Both the position numbers and the translations under genes were made by a program. Below the pieces are notes generated by a model. It had not been told where the DNA came from. It ran no database searches and saw nothing but the letters and a program-made list of their open reading frames with translations. Below, piece by piece: positions 32,712 through 45,232 of a DNA stretch of 64,000 nt (positions are counted from its first letter, which is position 1; every line of letters starts with the position of its first letter). Origin of the DNA: Sphaerulina vaccinii (Eukaryota > Ascomycota > Dothideomycetes > Mycosphaerellales > Mycosphaerellaceae); assembly GCA_022570795.1 (NCBI GenBank), contig JAKUDP010000010.1, positions 620,001-684,000 of the forward strand, given 5' to 3'.

Positions 32712-34082
32712 ATGTCGAGCTACAGAATCGCAGTGCCAGAGGAGAAGCTGATCACGCTCAAGATCAAGCTTGCACAAGCTGAGTTTCCCGATGAGGCATG
32801 ACTCTCGAAGACAGAGGCTCCAGTATAACACACTGACTGATCGGCACAGCTTGAAGAAGCGGCCTGGGACTATGGCGCTCCTCTGGTAGACATCAAACGT
32901 CTCGTAGAGCACTGGAAGACGAAGTTCGATTGGTATGGAGAACCACCTGGCACTGTGCAGAGGACTGTGCTGATCCGACTCTCCTTCGAACCAGGCGACT
33001 ACAAGAAGCTAAGCTCAATGAACTGCCGAACTACCACCAGGGTGTGAAGGTCGAAGGCTTTGGAAATCTTGACATCCACTATCTTCACCAGCCTTCTGAG
33101 AGTCCCAATGCTATTCCACTCCTCTTCGTTCATGGATGGTAAGCGAGGTCTAAAGGATGGCGGGAACGAGCTGACAGTGTGCAGGCCAGGCAGCTATATC
33201 GAAGTGGCGAAGATGCTCGAACCACTCCGAAATGGTAGCAACGGTGTGGCCTTTCATGTCGTAGCGCCATCTCTACCGAACTTTGGATGGTCTCAAGGCG
33301 TCAGTAAGAAGGGATTTGGACTTGCTCAGTATGCCGAAGTCTGTGATCAACTTATGCAGTCTCTCGGGTATAGCCAATACGTCACCCAGGGAGGCGACTG
33401 GGGCATGATGATCACTCGTACGATTGGTCTACGATGCCCTCAGCGCTGCCTGGCTTCTCACATCAACATGATCCGCGCAAGCCCGCCTACATGGACGAAA
33501 CACCCTATCTTGTCTCTGCAACATGCATTGACTCCTTACAGCCAAGCTACACGCGATGGGTTCAAGAGATCTCAGTGGTTCTTGAGCGAAGGTTCTGGTT
33601 ATAGAACGATCCAAGCAACGAAACCTCAGACGACCGGTTACGGACTGCACGACTCTCCAGTAGGTCTGCTGGCATGGATCTATGAGAAGCTGCACGATTG
33701 GACAGACAACTACCCTTGGACCGATGACGAGGTCTTGACTTGGGTATCCATCTATTACTTCTCCAATGCTGGACCAGCAGCGAGTCTGCGTATATACTAT
33801 GAGGCTACTCACCAGTCTCATCCCAACTTTGTGCACCGAGATAGGACTTCTCAATGGATCCCAAAGGTCAAGCTGGGCTTGTGCCACAGTCCTCGCGAGA
33901 TCACGGTCGTCCCCAGCACCTGGGCAAGAACGCTCGGACCTGTTGTTCATGAAGACAGGAAGTCGAAGGGAGGCCACTTTGCTGCACATGAGATACCTGA
34001 TGAGATTGTCAAAGATCTTTTTGCAATGTTCGGAAAGGGCGGCAAGGCCTACAAGATCATCAGCACGAAAGCGAAGCTATGA
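32712..34082 (+). CDS. Epoxide hydrolase, alpha/beta fold with EHN domain
   Basis: Four exons: 32712-32795, 32850-32932, 32995-33138 and 33185-34082; 402 residues. Introns 2 and 3 are GT-AG (62 and 46 bp). Intron 1 (32796-32849) begins GCATGA, has a CTGACT branch and ends CACAG, so it appears to be a GC-AG intron; removing it joins FPDE to LEEAAWDYG as in homologues. The N-terminal EHN domain ends in PNYHQGVKVEGFGNLDIHYLH. The core has the oxyanion motif HGWPGS (102-107), nucleophile Asp175 in TQGGDWG, and the catalytic His in GGHFAAHE. It resembles microsomal-type fungal epoxide hydrolases, acting on aromatic or terpene epoxides; the native substrate is unknown. Confidence 0.9.
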
Positions 34083-34317
34083 AAGGTCGCTCAGTGCGAT
34101 GACTGGGATTGATGTGAACATGGGCGACAGTACTGACTTTGTTGCACCGATGAAAGATATGAACAAAGAACAATGATTCTTCAACTTTCACTTTTGAATA
34201 TGAAACAAAGGCTCGTGAAACGCCGGATTCGGTGCTAATCAACACAATGTTTGGTGCAAGTGTACCAGCCTCACACAATACACTTCAGCTCGACTCGGTC
34301 GAGCAAAGAACATCATA

Positions 34318-35306
34318 ATGCAACCCTTAACGGAAGTCGAAGTGCATGAAACAGTGGAAAAGTGGTTGGAGAAGGTCACCTCCACCAATACAGACCCTGA
34401 GATAGTCACCCTCCTGCGCGACCTATACAGCCGGGAACTTACAGCACGACCAATTGTCCACTCGCTATTCTATTATTCTCAATGGGACGGAAATGACCCT
34501 CAATGGGACGATAAGGACTTTGGAGAGCGATACCTCTCCATCCTGCCCGCTCTGGCTCTGGCCAGCCACTATTTGAAAACTACATCTACGCACTCCTTTG
34601 GTGTCCGACGAAGATCAAATTAGACAGCAGAGCCAGGTCATTCGAGGAATTCACATGGCTGTGTCACAATCCAGATAAACCTCTTCGACCCGAGGCCCAA
34701 AAGAGATACGACGCATGGCTGATGCATCTGATGCCGCATTTGCGACTCTCTGTTGAAGGAGGTTTGGCCGATGACTGCTGCGCGGTTGCATATCCTAGCA
34801 CGACTCCCAGCACCCCCATCGCCGTAGGCCAACCTGGAGTCAAGAGCAAGATGGCCATAAACCTCAAGCACGTCCGCAAAATCGAGGCTCGAATCAAGCC
34901 CAAGAAGACTCGATCATCGCGCTCCTTACACCTACACTGGAAGCACCTGGCGACCACAATAATCCATGAACTCATTCATGCCATCGTCTATGCGCACAGT
35001 GGCATGTATGAGTGCGAGGGTCGGGAGCAAGCCAAAGAGAAGTGGTTTGCAGAAGATACGTATGTCGAAATAGGATTCAGTTGGGAGTATGCCGCAAATG
35101 GAGGACTAGTGAGTCTCAACGGAGATGATCTTTCGCTGTACGAAATGGATCGCACGCGTTACGTGTTCTGTTATAAGTGTGCTGATCCAAGAGTAAGCTT
35201 TCCGGTGGACTGTACTTGCGAAGGGAAGAAGGGCGGATTTATTCGTCAAATTAAGGCGAAAGAAGTGACGGATGAATTCAAGGAGCTGCTCGCCAGGAGA
35301 TTATAA
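34318..35306 (+). pseudogene. HExxH putative metallopeptidase-like protein with a frame break
   Basis: ATG 34318 opens a frame reading TARPIVHSLFYYSQWDG and FGERYLSILPALALASHYL, then turns to noise and stops at 34621-34623. The protein-like continuation is in another frame from about 34572 (FENYIYALLW, EFTWLCHNPDKPLRPEAQKRYDAWLMHLM) through TTIIHELIHAIVYAHSG to TAA 35304-35306. No GT-AG intron fits the switch; a single missing base in the CTATTTGAAAAC run (about 34569-34580) would join the two halves into about 329 residues. HELIH is a zincin-type zinc motif with a third histidine in AHSG. Near the C-terminus, CYKC and a CTC pair recall a small zinc ribbon, as in SprT-like proteins, though overall likeness is weak. 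It could be a real gene with an assembly error. Confidence 0.5.
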
Positions 35307-35454
35307 GTGGCATAAGACTGACGAGGCGTGCGTCGATGTTGAGTCCCGAAGACTGATGTTGGAGTTGGCTGTAAAGACGAAAGTGTCAAAACTGCTAGCG
35401 AGGCTCGGTGCAGAGTTATTTGGCGGGTTGCCAAGAGACACCTCAACTTCAGAC

Positions 35455-35463
35455 AGGCACTGT
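35455..35463. repeat. 9-bp target-site duplication, left copy
   Basis: AGGCACTGT immediately left of the element's terminal repeat; the identical 9 bases follow the right end at 45637. Confidence 0.85.
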
Positions 35464-35557
35464 TAGTCTCAGTCATCAGATCACGTGCTTAGGGCAAGCC
35501 ATTCCGCGCGTGGTCTGAGGGCCCAACCGGCTTTTTTGGTAATATTAATTAGCTTCT
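35464..35557. repeat. Left terminal inverted repeat region
   Basis: Outer part 35464-35478 is identical to the complement of 45622-45636. The inner part from about 35515 (GTCTGAGGGCCCAAC) matches the complement of the right end (GTCTAAGGGCCTAAC), with differences mostly C/T or G/A, and includes TTTTGGTA and AATTAGCT in both arms. Confidence 0.8.
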
Positions 35558-36199
35558 ATATACTAATTTCGCGTATATACTAATTAGCTTGTTTAAACGG
35601 ATTTATATAGCAACGACAATAGTAGATATTAAATTAGAGAAACTAAAAAGTACAAAGTATAGTATAAGGTACAGAGAACAAGTATATAATGTCTGAAATC
35701 CCTATTCCGAACAATGCGTATGCGAAAATGCATGTTAGGTAGTTTTTATATATTATATAGGCTAATACTACTACTTTCTAGATACTACTCCTCCTACTAT
35801 AGACGAGCTCTACTAACTAGACAAAGTATATATAGTATCTAAGACGCGTAGAAATCTAGTAACAAAGAGTTTTTGCGCAATACCTTATATTAAAGACTAG
35901 AAATATAGTTAGTCTATAAAAGTTGCTAAGTAGCTTTAGGTAATATTATTTTTCGAATCTAAGTCTACTAAGTTCGAGAATCGATCGAGAGGTAGAGTAG
36001 GAGGTAGGCTATTAACTAGAAGTATATATAGGAGTGCTAGGGATATAGATATTAGCAAATTGTTTAATATAAGCTTTTCTAGTCTAGGTAGAGAGGATAG
36101 TAATAGCGACCTATCTAATATAGAATCTTATATAAGCGATCTTATTCTAAATAAGGTTAATATTTTAGAAGGCCTAGAAAGCAATACGTAATAGCTAAG

Positions 36200-39050
36200 A
36201 GTCTGCAATTAAGTATAGAAAGTATTCGGAGGCCTACTAGATAGACCTAATTACTATACTACTCTAAAGCGCAAGGCTATATAGTAGATATTTATTAGGA
36301 AGGTAATAGAGTTCCTAGTCGACAAGTCTAAAGCTCGGTTAAAGGCAAAAGCATACGTTGCACTCTAAGAGGCATAGGTAGAAAACTAGTTAAGCTAGGT
36401 TATATTCTATAAGAATTAGTAGACTTTGTAACTAAAGCCTAGAGCTAGTATAGATAGTAGGTAGTATACTATACTTACTATTCCGACTAAATATATAGAA
36501 GCAATCTAGAAGCTTGCAAAAGACTTTATATATAGGATTCTAAAAGTATAGATCTAGGTAGTATATACAAGTATAGTAGGCTAGCTAGCTCTAGATAGCG
36601 AGTCGGACTAGTATTAGTAGACGCTAGGTCTAGTAAAGCGCGAGCTCTATATACTATATCTCTTTCTAGCTCGCAAACTACAAGTATACTATATCTAGAA
36701 TCTTATTTTCAATCCGAATAATATTATCTGGATTATAGCTATATCTATAGGCAAGAGTCTAATCTTCTAGTCCTAGCCTCTTATTTGTAACTACACTATT
36801 ATCCTAATTGTACTACTTAACTAGATTAGAATCGAGTAGGAGACGAGGATCTAGCAACTTAGAGGCAACCTAATCCTCTTTATATCTTATATAAAGACTA
36901 GACTAAGTATATAGTAGTAGGTAGATCTGCGAGTAGGCAAGTTTACTTATATCCTCCTTAGTCTAGAGATAGTAATATAGGAGTAGTTCCAAAAGCTATA
37001 GCTCGAGCCTTAGTTCAGATAGCGTCTAGGTATAGTTGTTATTAATAAATTCTACCTTGTCTACTAGTAGAGTATAGAGAATAGAGGATTTAGAAAGGAG
37101 TATACGAACCTCTAGACGCTATATACGCTCCTATACTATAATGTCCGTATATATAGTTATATAGCTACGTTAGACGCTATAGTAGAAAAAGTCTATATAA
37201 AGATAACTAGTATGCAAGAAGGTTGTATTACCTTAATTAGGAATAGTATTAACTGGCCTAAGATCTTTATATAGGCTGCACTAATCCTAGACAGTATAGG
37301 AGACAACTATAGCTTGCTCTTCTAGCTTGCTACGTAGGTAGTAGACCCAAGTATATAGGTAAAGAATCCTATATAGATTCTAAAGAGTATAGTCTTTTAT
37401 AATAGTTAGAAGGAATATTAGAAGGCCGCCTATGCTATATATATATATATTATATAGAAATTCCTAGAGTATATAGAGGCAGAGGTATACTAGATAGTCC
37501 GGGTCTACTATAGGCAGATAGCTAGGCAGACGTAGGGCAAGCTTATATAGAAGTTCTAGAAGTACGACTCCAAAATCTATATTCTCTTTGCGACTAAGGC
37601 GCTTGGGTTAGAAGTAGACATTCTAGATATTAAGGAGATTGTCTAGTATAGGCTCCCGAAGTAATATATAATATAGTATATTATATAGCGCGCAGGTTGT
37701 ATAGTGCGAGACTCGGTAAAGTATAGGCCTAGGCGCTTTACCCTACTATATAAGAAGTTTGCTAATCTCGAGTATATAGTCTTGCCTACCTAGTCTATAG
37801 AGCCCGCGCGCCTCGTAGAGATTCTAGTAGATAAGCCTATTAGTTAGCCTATACCTCTAGATACAAAGGCAAAGAAGAGAAAGTCGAATTAGGACAAGTG
37901 CGACAAGCTTAAGTTCTTCGTCTACTATTAGATTAATTAGACTATAGGCAATCTACCTATAATCTAGCCTAGGTATTAAAGGAAGGTCTAGCTATATACG
38001 TTTATAGAGGCTATGCCCGAGTAGATAGATATAGACTACTACGACTATTGCTAGCCTATATAGAAGCTCTCTAAGTTAGAAATATAGCAGGCTATAGTAA
38101 TAGAGTCCTAGGTATTAGTTAGAGTTTCAAGGCGTGCACTCTTTATATAGGCTTGTCTACGCAAGTAGGACATCCTTTAGGCAAAGCGTCTATATACTAA
38201 TACAATCTTCTAGCTAGTGCCTAGATCTATACTACCCTAGAGGATTTAAGAGTATATTGCCTACTACTAGGGCAAGGCTCCTAGTTACTACCTAGTCCTC
38301 GACCGAACTAGATTAAAAGCCTATCTAGAGTAGGCAAAGTTTATATTACTAACCTAACTACTATCTATACTAGAGACTTAGCTACGTGCATTTATATAGT
38401 AGGTAGATAGCAACCTCGCAAGCAGCTAGGCTAATATAGAGAGGCAGAGTAGATAGCTTGTAGACAAAGGCTAGGCAAGCTACAAGTAGTATTATCTAGA
38501 GCAATATATAAGTATTAAGAATAGGCAAGTTAATTATAATATTAGCGAGACTATTATAGATATATCGGATATGTCTATATATAGGATTCGTATATTCGGT
38601 ATTTAGACTCTACTTCTATATATATCGACGCCTAAGCTATAGACAATATCTAAAGTAGTTGCAAGTAACGGGTCTCTAGATTCCGAACAAGCTACGTAGG
38701 ACAGCGCGCCTAATATACTAAATAAGAATATAGTAGCGCCTATAAAAGGAAAGGGAAGAGCAAAGCCTAGAGTATCTACTCCCAAATATAAGTAGACGTA
38801 TTCCTAGACTCTATTACTATAGGTATTGCTATAAACAAAGCAGACTCCCAATTTCTATAAGGTCCTAGCTAAGAAGTCTAGTAATATCTAGTCTGCGAGC
38901 AATACCTAGCTATTTAAGTAGAGCTATATAGAATCGCCTCCTAAGCTATTAATAGGTAGAGTATCTAGAGTTTCCGATTGTGCGACTAGAGGCTATATAC
39001 CTCCGAAGCATTATTAATAGAATTGCAGATAGTATACTAGCTACTCCCGG
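36200..39050 (+). pseudogene. SF2/RecQ-like helicase relic of the transposon
   Basis: Reading TAG as Gln or Trp and TAA as Gln, one frame (codons starting at multiples of 3) runs from about 36.2 kb to 39 kb. Visible helicase motifs: Walker A region AISIGKS (36738-36758) followed by LIF-Q; the DExH box at 37044-37055 now reads NKFY, each change being G to A or C to T; motif V near 37585-37615 (LFATKALGLEVDILDIK); motif VI at 37686-37712 (QRAG, C for R, then VRD). A Lys-rich segment and a Tyr/Cys-rich tail follow. This is the RecQ-type order of motifs. A possible ATG at 35689 is in another frame, so the true start and any introns are unclear. Confidence 0.75.
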
Positions 39051-39185
39051 GCTCGCTACCTACCTATATTATATAATTAATTATATATAAAGCTAGTGTC
39101 CTAATATATAGAGGAAATTCTATACTTGTATCCTATACTCTCGTACCTCTAGTCTCTCTATTTGTTCTATACTTGCTCCTATAGT

Positions 39186-39587
39186 CCTCTAGCTAGATCC
39201 TTAGTATATTATATAGTTCTCTATTACTCTCTAGCTTAATCTAAGCATACTCTATAGTCCTCTAGCTAGATTCTTAGTATATCGTATAGTTCTCTATTAC
39301 TCTCTAGCTTAATCTAAGTATACTCTATAGTCCTCTAGCTAGATCCTTAGTATATTATATAGTTCTCTATCGCTCTCTAGCTTAATCTAAGTATACTCTA
39401 TAGTCCTCTAGCTAGATCCTTAGTATATTATATAGTTCTCTATTACTCTCTAGCTTAATCTAAGTATACTCTATAGTCCTCTAGCTAGATTCTTAGTATA
39501 TTATATAGTTCTCTATCGCTCTCTAGCTTAATCTAAGTATACTCTATAGTCCTCTAGCTAGATCCTTAGTATATTATATAGTTCTAG
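39186..39587. repeat. 73-bp minisatellite, about 5.5 copies
   Basis: The unit starting CCTCTAGCTAGAT recurs at 39186, 39259, 39332, 39405, 39478 and 39551, exactly 73 bp apart. Copies differ mainly by C/T (GATCC or GATTC, TATTAC or TATCGC). It lies between the helicase and DUF6589-like frames inside the transposon. Confidence 0.9.
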
Positions 39588-39749
39588 ATTTAGGCTAGCC
39601 TTCTACTTCTACTCGGATAGTATCTACTTAAGTTCTAGATTTAGGCTTGCCTTCTACGTAGATACTCGTTTCTACTACGAATAAATAGAATAGAATAGAG
39701 AAGTAGTTAGAAAGAATATACGTTGTAGTATTAATTATTAACTAATAAT

Positions 39750-42700
39750 ATAATTAAGGTAGTACTTCTACCTCTTCGAGTCTGCGATCGCACTATACGC
39801 AATACTACCTACTACTTCGTTGCTATCTATAATAGCTCTATACGCATCTGAATTCCTAAGTACAAAGAAGACTATAGCCGACTATAGACGAACGCCTACA
39901 AACCTAAGCTGCAAACGCGTAGCGATACCGAGCGCATCTTAGATAAGTAGCTTCTAAAGTACAATATTCCTCGAGTCCGATAAACTAGCTCCGACAATCC
40001 TAGGAAGAGTATAGGCGCGTCCTAATTAGTATAAGAGTAGTTAGATAGTTCGGGAAAAGGTAGACAATATCCTTTAGTATATATACTTAAGTAATATAAG
40101 TATTAAGAGCTTCCTAAACTCCTACTATAGCATAGAGAAGGATCTAGGTATAAGCGCGTAGGTAGAGACTATAGGTAGGTATATAAAGAGAATAGGGAGT
40201 ATTATATCTAAAGAGTCTTTCTTATAAAAAGTATACCTATATATAAATAAGAGTAAGTTTGCGAGCTTTGTCCTAGGCCTTATCGGACTAGATATCTAGT
40301 CTTTAGCTTAGATCGAGGTAGGCAGAGTCTAGTAGTATATAAGACCTATACTAACTATACTTAGGTATTTAGCAAATTCGATTTAGAGTAGCAAGCAAGC
40401 AAGGTCCTCCTCTTAGATATATTTAGAAAAATAGCTTAGGTAGCTCCTATACTTACTAATATTATAAGCGCGCTTGTTACTAGACTAGCGCAGGTAACTA
40501 TAGATATAAAAGAGACTCTGCGACAGGTCTATAGGAAGGTTATATAGGTAGCTTCGATAATTAGATAGGTATAGTATCTAAGGGCTAGGAGTAGACTATC
40601 TCGCTAGCTTAGGATCTACCTATAGAGTTAGGGAACTAAGCGTAGAGTAATATCTACGCTCGCTAGTATAGGCGTCTATATATATCCTCGGAGTATCTAT
40701 CGGGCAAACAAGAGCCTACTTAGAATAGCTATAGAGAGCGTATATATATATAGTCGGGACCTAGCTACAAACGTTGTCTTCGACAACTAGAACTATATAC
40801 TCTAGACTAGATAGTCTGGGTTTCTCAAATAGGACTAGCTCCTATATTATACTACTACAAAGGTCTTCAAGAGTATATAGATCCTACGTAGTAGCTTGGA
40901 TATATCCTTACTATATAAAGAGAATCTTCTATAGCTTTATAATATTATAGGTATAGAGGGGCTAAAGTATAGCGAATAAGAGTAGGTATATACGCTATAT
41001 AAGATAGCTAAGTGCATTCGCAGAGCGTACCTAGTTGAAGTTGTAGAAGTATATAATATAAAACTAGACTCGGACTAGTAGGCTATATTATAGTACCTCT
41101 ATATATATATTATATATTGCCTTGCGACTTAGAAGTCTATATACTCTATAATAAAGCTTATATTCGAAGATAAAGGTACTATAGATAGTATATATAGAGT
41201 AATTAAGGATATTATAGATAAGTAGCTTAACCTTCGGGAGATATATAATAGTATCTAATATAATAATATAGATCCTATAGACAACCCTATACTATTTGCA
41301 GGCGCTGCTACCGAGTCTTAATTATACTAGGACAAGATTCTCTATTTGCAGATAGAGCAAGACAAGGACTAGGTTAGATAGACTAGCTACGACCCTAGCT
41401 AGAAGATTAAGCTAGTTTATAGTAATTAGAAATCGGTCTCTAATATCTGTACTATATACAAGGAGTATATTAAGAATAAAGACCTATATAATAGAATCTA
41501 GTAGGTGCTACTAGTGCCCGGGCTCTTCTACCTAAAGATATACCTAATATAGGCAATCGATAGAAACTTTAGTAGGCCCGAGGGCTACAACTCGAAGATA
41601 TATCTAAAGGTCTACTAGGCGCTAATAAATCGCAAGATCTACCTATTATTCTAGGCACTATATAGTTATATAGAGCGTCTAGTAGTCGATAGCTATTATA
41701 CCTATATCCTAGCATTTATATATAAGATAGCTAGAATTTAAGACCTAGGTAATAGATTGAATATAGCTAGGTATATTCGAAAGCTTTTAGTCGAAGGATT
41801 CCTAGATCTATTATAGAAGGTCTATAAAGCATACTTCTCCTAGCAGGCATATATACTACGCCTGGATCTATAGTCTAATTAGATAAAAGCCAGATATTAT
41901 ATAGGTAAGACTGCCCTAATAGCGAAGAAAAAGAAGAAGTCGGCTCTCTATATAGCAAATATAGTCGCAATTAATAGTAGCGAGGATAGGACTATATATA
42001 TCTACTTTATCTAGATAGTATAGACCTACTAACTCCTCTACTATGCAATTAAGTATATAGATATCGGCCTCCTATACTACGTAGTTAATTAGTGTATCTT
42101 AATCTTCTATACAAAGTCTTATAAGAACTATACGTTTGTTATGCTCTAGCTAAAGTAGATTGCAGACTTGCCTGCGTCTAATAAGTAGCTCTAAAATACA
42201 ATTCTAGCAAATGGTCTAGTAAACTATATAGGCAGAGTAGATAGTTGGTTTAAAATTAACTACGCAAATAAGTTCCTAAATAGCTATCTAAAAGCGCTAC
42301 TATAAAATTAGAGGAATAGTATATTTAGTATAGAGGATTAGCTCGCTAACTATATCCTACTCGCAACCTATATAGATTAGCTCTATAATAGAATAGAGGC
42401 AGCGTTTAGTAAATATATAGATATAGTATATATAAGAGCAAGCGCTATATATAAGATCTACTAAGTTGTATTAATCTACCTAGAGGAGTTACTTAATTAT
42501 ATATAGATAAAGAATACTCTATTCTATATAGTAGATCTCTTCGCTATAGGCCTAAACAACCTTATATCTAACGTAGGTATAGACGACAAGCCTTGTCTAT
42601 CTATACTTAAGAGATTTAATTAGAATATAGTACGTATACTAGACTTAGGTAGTCCTATACCTAATATCAAGTATCTAGATATTCCTAGCTAAATAGATAA

Positions 42701-43300
42701 TCTAATCGAATAATATAACCTTTAGACTATAGCCGCTATAGATAATATGCCTAGGTTCCTTACTAATAACAAGTCTAAGTTCGTAGATAACGTAGAGTAA
42801 TACTCGGACATACTTAGGTAAACTAGGCTTATATATACAACTTCTCTACAAGCCTGCGACAACTATACTAATTAGATAGCTTAGACTATACAAAACCGAC
42901 CTACTAATAATAGAGATATATACGTAAGCTAGGCTTACCTATATAGTATCTCTATATTTCTAGAACAACTATAGTAATCGAGTAGGTCGCAGGTAATCGA
43001 AATTCGAGCTTTTATATATAGAGATACCTACAAATATTAGACGCTTATTAGGCTTCTCTGTACAAAAGTAGCTATTTATAAGTATAATTCTCGCTATATC
43101 TATACTATCGCACACGCTGTAGACTACTATACTTACTTTACTTTATAGTAAAATAGTAAAAAGGTAGTCGCGAACTCTTTACTTGTACCCTATTATATAT
43201 AACGTACGCGGCCTAGGTAGAGCTTCCTATTAGCCTAATAATTGTAGATAATACTAGTTAGTTACTTTATTAAGGTAGGTAACTCTATATATATATTATT
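39750..43300 (+). pseudogene. DUF6589-like protein relic of the transposon
   Basis: A long plus-strand frame, open apart from TAG/TAA, spans roughly 39.8-43.3 kb. The clearest part, around 41505-41570, reads LLVPGLFYLKIYLI then AIDRNF, which matches the GLFHLKM-type core of fungal DUF6589 proteins; downstream YIRASAIYKIY and a Leu/Asn-rich helical region fit the same family. The N-terminal part is basic and unrecognised. In a DNA transposon lacking any other transposase-like frame, it is a candidate for the transposition enzyme, but I see no DDE or nuclease motif I can defend. Limits are approximate because of the mutations. Confidence 0.55.
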
Positions 43301-43502
43301 ACTATTTACTAGTATAGGTCCTTAGGTAGCTATAGGAGACTATAAAGGAACTTATCTTTTTCCTTAGATACTTCTTTTTCTATTATATATAACATCTACT
43401 ACTTTGCCTTCTATAGTTGCTTATAGTCTATAATACTTATATACCCGACTCCCTACTTTATTAAGAATATATATATATTATATAGGTAGTCTATATAATA
43501 CT

Positions 43503-43998
43503 TAGGCGAGCTTAGAACTACCTCCTTACCTATATCTAGGCAAAGCCGAGCTTTTATATATAAACTCTTATATACTATATATCTCTCTATTCTATCTCCG
43601 AAGGAAATTAGTATCTAGCTACCTATCTAGTAGCTTAGAGTCTCTATTTTCTTTAGAGACACTTATATATATATAACCTACTATATAGTAGCTTAGTCGC
43701 TCTATTTTTTTTAGAGATACTAACTTTACTACTTTATAGACTCTACTTTTTAGGCGAGCTTAGAACTACTACCTTGCCTATACTTAAGCAAAGCCGAGCT
43801 TTTATATACTAACTTATATATATACTATATATCTCTCTATTCTTTCTCCGAAGAAAATTAGTATCTAGCTATCTATCTAGTAGCTTAGAGTCTCTATTTT
43901 CTTTAGAGACACTTATATATATATAATATACTATATAGTAGCTTAGTTACTCTATTTTTTTTAGAGATACTAACTTTAATACTTTGCAGACTCTACTT
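43503..43998. repeat. 248-bp tandem duplication, two copies
   Basis: TAGGCGAGCTTAGAACTA starts at 43503 and again at 43751. The two copies stay alignable through TTTAGAGACACTTATATAT and the CTCTATTTTTTTTAG run, with mostly transition differences. It sits between the second and third frames of the transposon. Confidence 0.85.
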
Positions 43999-44039
43999 CT
44001 TACTCGAATTTAGTTACTATATCTAGTACCCCTGTCCGC

Positions 44040-45232
44040 TACTCGATAGCTACTATAGCTTCTACTCCTACCTACTACCTATAAGGCCTAGGCTATAATC
44101 TACTAACCTACCTATCCTTATAGCTAGAAGTACCTATAGGTATAGACAAAGACGACTAGAAGGAGGTATATAGTTAGCTATAGAATATCTTCTACGTATC
44201 TAGCAAGGCCTATAAAATAACTTTGCTCTAGGTATATAATACTATAGTTAAGCTCTATAGCTATATTATACTCTGCGATACTCTATCTTAGTTCTTTAGC
44301 TACTTTAACAAAATAATTAGTAGCTTAGATAGGAGAGTTAGCTAAATTACTTAGTATATAGCTCTAATTATAGACAAGTCCGAGTATTACTTACCTAGAC
44401 TATTTAATAAGAAATAGAGGAAGTACTAAGAAGTATACGACTTTAGATAGGAGCCTATAGAAATTAACTTATAGAGTACTAGAATAAGATTAGTTGCACT
44501 ATATAGCTATTATCTAAGTTTGTATAATAAGTGCGACTCTAAGCTAATTAGGTCTATAGCTATACTTAATAAGACAAAGTATAATAAAACTAACTACTAC
44601 TACTTCTAGTATAGCCCGACTAATAGAATAAAGGGCCTATTTAAAGTATATATATAAGTAGCGCTTATAGAGGATCCTAATTATAATAATCTAGAAGACT
44701 TCTTATATAGAGGTGCCTATACTAGCTATATCTAGTAGTCTAAGTATAATAAGTATATAATTAGTCTATACTAGAAGAGCCTAGGTTATAAGGCTACTAT
44801 ATAAAAGAAGTATAAGTAGCTATTAATAGTAGCTTAGAGGGCTATCTTCTCTATACCTAATAACAACTTCTATAATCTACCTAATATAACTAGCTTTAAT
44901 AAGAATCTTGCTCTAGCCTTATACTTTATATATACTTTGAGAACTAATAGCTTTGTATAAGGCTTAGGAATACTAATTGCGCCTAAGAATTGCTACTAGG
45001 CGTTTGTACATCTCGGCTTTACTTAGAATATAGCTAATAGTAACTATAACAACTTCCTATATTATATAAAGAACTTAGCTAAAGCCCTACTTATAGCTAT
45101 TTATATAGAGATTACTAAGGATACTACTATTAACTTAGACCTTAAAGGTAACTTATTATTTAAGGAGGAGTATAATTCTAAGAATAATAGGCTTCTTAGC
45201 AATATAGGTACTAATATAGATATATCTTAAAA
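44040..45232 (+). pseudogene. Third ORF relic of the transposon, unrecognised
   Basis: A plus-strand frame (codons starting at multiples of 3) of nearly 400 codons broken only by TAA and TAG. Read through, it gives a Lys/Tyr/Asn-rich protein with passages such as SYFNKIISSLDRRVSQI, IDKSEYYLPRLFNKK and LNLDLKGNLLFKEE. The Tyr/Ile/Asn excess is partly RIP (His to Tyr, Asp to Asn). I do not recognise a family. It ends about 400 bp before the right terminus. Confidence 0.5.
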
